Of a stretch of DNA of 64,000 nucleotides, positions 48,301 through 57,300 are shown in pieces (the stretch's first letter is position 1; each line of letters opens with the position of its first letter). The stretch spans positions 60,697,307 through 60,761,306 of the forward strand of contig OX578276.1 of NCBI GenBank assembly GCA_951217055.1. Direction: 5' to 3'. A program made the translations under genes and the position numbers. A model generated the notes under the pieces. The model did no database searches and was not told where the DNA came from. It worked only from the letters and a program-made list of their open reading frames with translations. This DNA comes from Gerris lacustris. Lineage: Eukaryota > Arthropoda > Insecta > Hemiptera > Gerridae.

Positions 48301-51300
48301 ATAAAATGTTTTCTAGTTAGCAGTTAACTCTCATACCTTTCGTAAGTTTTTGATGATAACTATAGAACTAATATAGTTTATAATCTTTAAAATATGCGAG
48401 CGATAATTATTCACATAGTTAAACAGAAACCGGTCTCACAAGAGGGGGGTTGTTTAGATAAATATTGTCGTCTCGTCTCACTCTCTCTGCCTTCGCACCC
48501 TTATTTCAAAGCCAACTAAATGGGCTCTTGCCTGAGCGTCTCATTTTTAGGGTTTCAAGGTCTTCCTAGAAACCCTTATGCTTTTTGTAGTTCATCCGTC
48601 CGTCCGGATCTTGGAGTCCCCCAAGATCCCGACATACTGAAGCTACAGATTTGAAAGTCAAACTTTTTTGTCCAAAAACAGAAATAAGAGTTAAACACTT
48701 AAAATTTCTGCGATCAGCTATCAATTGCGAATTGATCGCAATAATTTATATTTTTTGTAATTTTTAAGTTAGGTGTCATTTCAAAGGAATTAAAATTTAG
48801 ATTACAAATATATATCGCGTTTCCAAAATGGTGGTCTTTTTACCCCCGAAAATATTAAAACAAAACGCAAAAAAATTCCTCACTACCCCATTAGGAGCGG
48901 TCCTAAAAATAAGGCAAACATATACATCACTTTGGTCCTATGTTATTTCCGGGAGTTGATATAAAAGAGTCAAATTTTAGAAATTTAAGGTGGGTGCAAC
49001 TATGGAGTTGGGTATCATTTTAAAGGTATTCAAATTTTGTTCGCAAATATATATCGCGTTTCCAAAATAGCGGCCTTTTATTTTAACCCCCGAAAAAATA
49101 AAACCCAACGCAAAAACATGCCTCCCCTGTCCCATCTCCCGCTCTCCCATTAGGACAGGTCCTATAAATAAGAAAAAAATACATTACTGTTAGTGTTTGG
49201 AAGTCTAATAAGAACTGATTATATATAAGTAAATTATAAACATCTATATTCACATCAATATTTTTTAAGAACAACTGAATTATTTATTTTTAAACAAAAA
49301 ACTTTCTGCCAAAAATAAATTATGATTTCATCTATCAGGTGTCATGTCTGAAAAACCCGGACCCCCCCCCCCCCCCCCACAATAATTAACTCCAGACGAC
49401 GCCCATGACTAACAGTGAAATATTGTACTGCAGTAAGCATCAGCATACACATTTCCTAACGAATACGTTCTTACGAATGCCCCCCCCCCTCCAGACCTAG
49501 CCACTGGATACGCCACTGGGGGGGAGTGCGCATCATACTTGGGGGGGATGGACACCCATGGTTTAGCGCCCATTATTTTCATAGTATTTTAATAATTGTA
49601 TTACTATCTTGACAATATTTACCTCCACTTTCTAAAAAAAAGAAGAATTTCAAGTAACATCAGAGCCGTTGGACAAAACAATTGTAGATAAAAAACTGAT
49701 GCACGGAAATTGTAGATAAAAAAACTAATGCAGGGAGTGCCAGCTGTCAGAAAAATAAAGCGGCCAGTGACGGAAAGAGCAAGTCAAATTTGTTGGGTTT
49801 CTTTCACCTTGAGGACCAGGAAAATCTGAAGTGTCAGACTGTCAGACAAACCCATTGAGTTAATCAATTTCTATGATTGAGACTAGTTCCAAATTATCGA
49901 GTCATTGCTGAAATTCTCGCTACTCTACCAGTAATCAACGCGTCTGCTGAAAGATCATTCTCATCATTACTTAAGTGCCTTATCCCATGTTCACTCATCC
50001 TGGAACGAAGCCGGCACGGCTTCGTTCCAGGATGAGTGAACATGGGCTCACTAGTTTGTGTTTACTACATGTCCTCCTTTGGCCATTGACATTGAAAAAG
50101 TTATTGACCGATGACCGATTACCAAAGGGGAAAAAAGCAGCTTGAAGTTGTAATTTAAATTGAAGTTTTAAATTTGTTATGAAATTTTGCAATACAATGT
50201 TTTTAAAAGTAAACATTTTCTTTCAACTAAATTAAGTAATTATTTCCTGGACGTAAATAATTATCAGTAATAATTAAACTTTTCTAGTGTTTTAAAGTTA
50301 TATTAGTAAGTCATGGTTAGAACTGGTACTAGGCTTAGTTAACCATGTCTAAATATACTTTTCACTTCTTTGATTGCTACTTTCATTTTATAACAAGTCA
50401 GCTACAGCTAAAGGCGATATAAAATCAAGTGTAAATGTTTTGAAAAGGTTAAACATGTTTTCTTAGTAATTCACTATTAAATATATAACACAAACGTTAG
50501 GAGTAAAAATTATGTAAAAATATCTATTCAAAAAATTTTGTTTTTCTTGATTGTAAATCTACCCGATCCCATGTAATACGTCACTACGTATTCAGTTGTA
50601 AGAGCCGTTTTGGCAGGCTGAAGCCGTCCCCGACTGTTATGTCAAGAGTTTTTTTTAAAGTTAATTTATAATTATTATTTGAATGCTTTCATTAAGGGGA
50701 AAAGAGCCTTATAATGATTCTTCATTAGTGCATTTTCTTAAACATGACTGTAGATTAGAAGTCGCCAACCTGTCAGACCTTAAGGACCACTAAATTCATA
50801 ATTTCAAATCCTACGGGCTACTATGATTTTTTAAAAAGGTAAATGCTTATATAATCATTAAATAACCAAATAATCTTTCAGGCTGTTTATTTGCAAGATA
50901 AAGATTGAAGTCAATTTAATTTTTACAAATTAGTTACACAATTTTAGTGTGGTATTTGTTCTGCAGCTTTGGTTTTGGGATTTTTCGGATGATATTTCGA
51001 CATATAAATGCAACAAAAATGCAATTTTTCAAAATTTCTTTACGTATTTTTAATCAATGGGGGGCAAATGCCCAGGGGCCCGGCTCAGGCCACCGTAACA
51101 AAGTATTGCAAGTAAGAGAAGTGACTCTACAGTATTCGCACAACTAGAATTAGTGCGTTGAGAGAGCGGGAAAAACTAGCAAATGGGGTGACGAGCCAAT
51201 GAGAGCTTGAGATTTTTCCGGACAAAAGGTCGGGCCAACTAGGCAAAGATAAATGTCTCTAGTGGAAGGGAGAGGCCCTCTGGATATCTGTATAAGAAGG

Positions 51301-54300
51301 CTTCGTGGTGGCTTTATTTTTTCCCCCAGTGAGGTTGGCCAATCTGTGTGTCACTCAATTTCCCGCGCCGTCAACGCACTAATTCTAGTTGTGAGAATAC
51401 TGTAGACAAGGAAGTTTCTTATATTGATTCATGGAAGAAATGATTAGTTAAAGAAACAAATTAAATTCCATAATTGAAGAAGCTAAACTTGTAGCCAACG
51501 CGTTGGCCAGCCAAATGCCAACAAAAACAGAGTTTTCTGAGAAGAGGAAGACGACAAGAAAACGTTTTCACGAAGAGACTTCTGATGAAGAATATGCATG
51601 ACCCTCAGAACAGTAGCTCAGAGTCAAAACAAGAGCGATTTAATAATTCTTAAAATAAATTATTATTTAATATTTATACATTTTTTGCAATTTTGAACCA
51701 CTTTTATGAATAATATTTTTCGATACCATCAAAAATAAGGGTTGTTTGCTCTTGGTCATATTTTAAAGTTTTTTAAAATACAAACATCCTGTAAAAAATC
51801 AAGAAAATTTTGTCATTATTGGAGGTTTAAGAATAAGCAGGAGTTTTTATAAAGAATGACTTTTTTTCGAAAACCTAAAAATAAGAAAATGTTTCCTTTC
51901 GGATACTCTATCTTGGGACACACTGTATTTGTTTAACGACAGCAGTCTACTTGCATATTTATGTAAATAAATTTAAAGTAAAAAAAACACTCAAAAGAAG
52001 GTGATATGGTTAAGGCAAACACTCATATTTGGGATTGACGGGGGGGGGGGGGTATTGTTGATACCGAAAGGGGCCCTCACAAAATATTTGCCTAGGGGCC
52101 CGGAATTCGATTGGGCGGGCCTGCCCCTATAACTTAAAAAAATCACCTCTGCCTCTCTCTTTCTTCAATTTCCTTCTTTATTGGTCATTCGAGGACAGAT
52201 GGAGGTAGGACGATAAAAAAAATCAGACAAAACATTACTTACTTGTACTGTTTTGGATAAATTATAATTAGTAGAACTGACATGAAAGGGGGAGACTTGG
52301 CTAAACTTAAGATTTCACAACTTTTTACGTGAGACTTGGCCTCTTTTTTTACACAAGTGTTTTTGTTGGCCTTTAGATTTAATTTAAAATATATCTAAAA
52401 CGTGTTCACCAGGTGGTTGTTCACTTTTTGTTCTCGATTTTCTACAAAGTCAGATTTATTTTGATCAATGTCTTGATACAAGACTTATTTGGAAAGATTT
52501 TACCTGGGAAAACGACTTATATCTTATTTGTACTTGAATGGACTACTACTTTTAAAATATTTAATCAAAATAGTCAACCCGTTTTCGATATTCTTTTTTC
52601 ACATTTCTTCAACATTTTTGGAGGGTAGCGACCGCGACCACAAATTGATCGAATCGAAGGCGATGCCAAATTCATCGAAATCGGTCCAGAATTTTATGAT
52701 CCATGCAAACGACAGACGATTTCTAATCTGTCGTCTATGAAGACGTGTAGAGCCTAAACTTCTGGGCTTAGAAGAATTTTGACGAAATTCGGCATAGATT
52801 ATAAGAAAAATCAAACCCCGAGACGAAATCGAGAAATTAATTTTAGATCCAAATTTGGGCGCACCACCCACCAAACCTCTGAAAAAACGTGGAAAAAATT
52901 ATTACTCGAAAACCAAAAAGTATCTGGGATATGACCAAGAGAAAGTTATAGACTGGGTTGTCTCGGACCGATTTTTGATTAATTTGTAGCTGAAGCTCCT
53001 CGAGCTGTTTACAGGAGTACTATAGACTAATATTTTCAAATATCTATATATATAAAATCCAAATACCACTCACTCACTGACACATCACGACATCTCTGAA
53101 ACCACTGGACCTACGACCATGAAATTTTGTAGGTGTGTTCCTCTTACCTTCTAGGTGCTCGCTAAGAAATATTTTTAAAATCCGCCATCTTGATTCAAGA
53201 TGGCGGCCATTTATATACAAAATTCGACAATTGTACTAGAACCTTGAAATTCAGAAGTTGGCTTCCTTTTATGAAATTAGTAACTTTAGATAAATAGTTT
53301 ACCAATCGGGCATATTGATTCAAGATGGCGGCAATACATATATAAAAGTCAACATGTGTGCATGTTCTTTATACAAATCTACAGTTTTAGTCCGATCTCG
53401 ATGAAAATTTGCACACTTGACCTTCAAAGCAAGGGGAAATCACTGTCTACATGAATATTCAAAATTTTAATTTTGGTACACAGGGGTACGGGGTACAAAT
53501 GTTAAAGTAATGAACATCCTTCATGATGCATATCGTTGAAAAGCTCTTTAAGAGGACAGTAATTGTGGTTATGTACAGTTTTATCATATTTTCACTTAGG
53601 AGGGGGGTATAATTAAAAAATATAGCTATATCTTATATAAAAAGAAGTGTATCCGTATGAGGGTATGTTTTTTATCCTAATTTGATGAATATTTACACAC
53701 TTTGTCTTCAAAAAAAAGGTGAAGGTCACTGTCTACATGAAATTACGAAATTAAAATTTTGGTACACAGGGGTACAAGTGATGAATACCCTTCATCTTCA
53801 TGATGCATATCGTTGAAATGCTCTTTAAGAGTACAGTAATTGTTGTTATGTGTACGGGGTACAAATGACAAAGTAATGGATACCCTTCATGATACAAATC
53901 GTTGAAAAGCTGTTTAAGAGAAAAGTAATTGTTCTTAAGTACAGTTTTGTCTTATTTTCATTTAGAAGGGGGAGAGGTAAAATGTAAATTTATATCTATA
54001 TCTATATATGTATATAAAAGTCAACATATGTGTGTACATATGCATGTTCTTTTATACAAATCTACAGTTTTATCCCGATCTCGATAAAAATTTGCACACT
54101 TGACCTTCAAAGCAAGAGGAAGGTAACTGTTTACAGGAATTTTCGAACTATAACTTTTTACTTAATCTTCATGATGCATATCGTTGAAATGCTCTCTAAG
54201 AGTGCAGTAATTGTTGTTATGTGTACAGTTTTGTCATATTTTCATTTAGGAGGGGGTAAATTTAGGATATTTGCAAATGATCTTATCAAAGAGGTGGGGG

Positions 54301-57300
54301 ATATAACTAGGAGGGATAGAATCTAGATACTCTCGCATAGTAAAATAATTTGTATGCTTTCCTGGTAGTTTATAAACTTATCAAATTTAAAAACACTCCG
54401 TAGCGAAGCACGGGTATCCAGCTAGTCCCCAATAAAAGAAATCTAAGGGATTCAGGTCCACCCCTTCCTACCCATCTACGTGGCAAAGTTTGGGATAAAT
54501 AATCTTGAACGACAAAACCGTTACTTCGCAGACCCAATGTTTACTACGACTTTTTTGTTTATTTTGTTCCATACTATTACATCATTAAATATTTTACACT
54601 CTTTTTAGGGTTTCGAGGTCATCCTAGAAACCCTTATGGCTTTGGCAATTCGCCCGTCCGTCCGTCGCATCTTCATCATGGTTCTTATTTACTGACCTAT
54701 TGCAGCTAGAGATTTATAATTTGGTATACAAGTACAAATTGTTTGCCCCAAAACAAGAAATATTTTGCAAACTTTACAACCCGGCTTTTGTGGATCTGCG
54801 ATCAACGGCGAACTGATAACGTTGTTTTTTTGTGGGGTATCATTAAATATGTAAGGCGTTTTTAAAATGGTGGCCATTATACCCCCAAAATAACCAATAA
54901 ATGCCCCCCCCCCGCCACTACAGCATAAGAACTGGTCCTAAAAATCTACATATCTTCCACTCATCTTCTTGGCCTACCACGACTAACTTCTCTCTCCTGG
55001 GTGTCCATAGAACACCCTTCGAGGGCATCTTTCCTCTGGTCTTCTTAATCTTCACTATCTTAATCTAATTTCCAATATCTTTTTTTTCCAATACTTTTTA
55101 TAGAGATTTTGGAGTTCAGAATTAGTCCTGTTTCTCCCTAATTCATTATCACAAGCAGCGCCAAATATTTTTCCAGTATCTTTTTTTTTCATCATCTGAG
55201 CATTTCTTTGTCTGCAGTAGTTAAGGGCAAGTTGCGAAACATAAGTTACTACAGAGTGGACTACTGTTGTGTAAACAAGGACCTTAGTATTTTTGCTTAT
55301 AATTGAGCTTCGTAAGACAGGCAGTTGGGAGTTATAGCATTTGTTTTCTGCTGCTAATCCCATTTTTCCTTAGCACAGCTGTTATCTCAAGTAAACACTG
55401 TATATTATAAAAGTAATAAGTGATATTTAAAAGTATTACAGCTCTCGAACTTATCTCCATCTAGTGTTACCGTAGAGGAGGATTTAACAAAGCTTAGAGT
55501 CCTGTGATAGAGAGGATGGGCTCTAGAAAGAGATGATAGGAAGCTTGATGTTCAGCAGGTCAGAACCCTCCATGGGCTGTAGCTGTAGCGCCCTTAATTA
55601 AGAAAGTATGGACTTTTATTAAATATAACGTAAATTATTTTAAAACTCGTAGAATGATTAGTTTTTATTTCTAATAATTGGTTCAAATGTAATGCATACA
55701 TATTAAAAAATAAATACACTTTTTCTGTAGGAAAATTATGAAAGAACAATAATTATCTGCTTGTCTTCAATACACTATGTAAAAAACTGACACATATAAG
55801 AAAAATAAAGTGAATGAGCCCACCCAACTCTAACTAGCCATTTGCTTTGGTTTAATGAAAGATATTTAAAAAAATGTTTTTTACTTACCAAACCTTACTT
55901 GCTGTGAGTGCATTCCGTAAGTTTTGTTTCACATGTCCTAAAATTGTGTTGTGTTCATAATATATTTGCCATTTGCCATGAAAAGATAGGTCCGATTTTG
56001 GTTTCTTTTATCGAGGCAACGTGATATGCAGAGAGAATAAAAGGGAAAAGGAATTGATAAGATTTTCTACAACTCCAACCCGAAAGAATTAGGTTCACTT
56101 CTTTTTGCTTGGAAGATAACTGCTGAGAAAAAATTATTGACATAATAAAGATTTCGATCGAAGTATAATAAAAAATGATTACCTGGAATTGTTTCTGTAG
56201 AAGTTCATTTGCGGTAAAGACTAGCGTCTCTATGATAGCCATAAACATAAGCTGTAGAGGGGTTGTCTTGCCAAGCACAGCTCCCATAGATATAAGCACT
56301 GCTGCCACCAATATATCAGCTTCTATCAGACTGTTTTAAAATATTTGGTTTATCTTTATGCCACCTTTTTAAGTTCAATAACTGTATTTTTACATTTTAA
56401 CAGGATAAACAATAATATGATTGCTTGAAAACCCGAACTTCTGGAATGTCGCTTATGCTAATTATGTAATATTGAAAAAAATGCATTATGTATTATGAAA
56501 ATACTGTTATATCCATGATAAAGGTAATAACTATACATTTACCAATTGTCAATTGGAATGAAAAGGCATGATGATTTGAGTGTAATTTAGAAATGAAACT
56601 TTGTATTCCTCTCAATTATACCATATGCATTCCGACGATTAAGTTAAATAACTGATTTAAAAAAATGTGTTATTATATTTCTGTATTGAATAATTTGTTT
56701 AAAATTCACATTTAAATAACACTAACACATCAGGTGAAGTGTTATCTTAATAGAATAGAACAATACATTACAACAGCGTCTGCGTTCTATCCTTATAAGC
56801 TATATCGTTCCTTGTTTCATAGTTCGGCTCAATTTCCTCAGCAATCTTTTTTCTATTATGCCATCCTTTTCAGAAATGCAATATGTCTAATCAGTTTAAA
56901 AATACTTAACTTTTATCAAAAATTACCCATTTATAACAAAATGATAAAATATTATATAAGACAATAAAAGCTTACAACGAGGGAAATTTCGTAACCCCAT
57001 TTTCATGAAAACACTACACTTTCTACAACCTTTTATAATGAATTTTCTTTCTTGCAAAGTTTGAAAATGTGACTAAGGTTAAACATTATTTATTAGCTTT
57101 ATGCTTTATCCCTGAAATACATTAGTATACCCAATTTTGTAAAAATATACAAACCTGTGAATTCCGATTAAGATGTGGCCTTTGTTGAGTAGGCCCTGTG
57201 TAACTAGACCCCATTGAAGAGTTGCGGCTGCGAGAAGGAAGTTAAATCCAACTGAACTGAAGCCATACTTTCTCAAAAATGTCATCAAGAAACCAAAACC

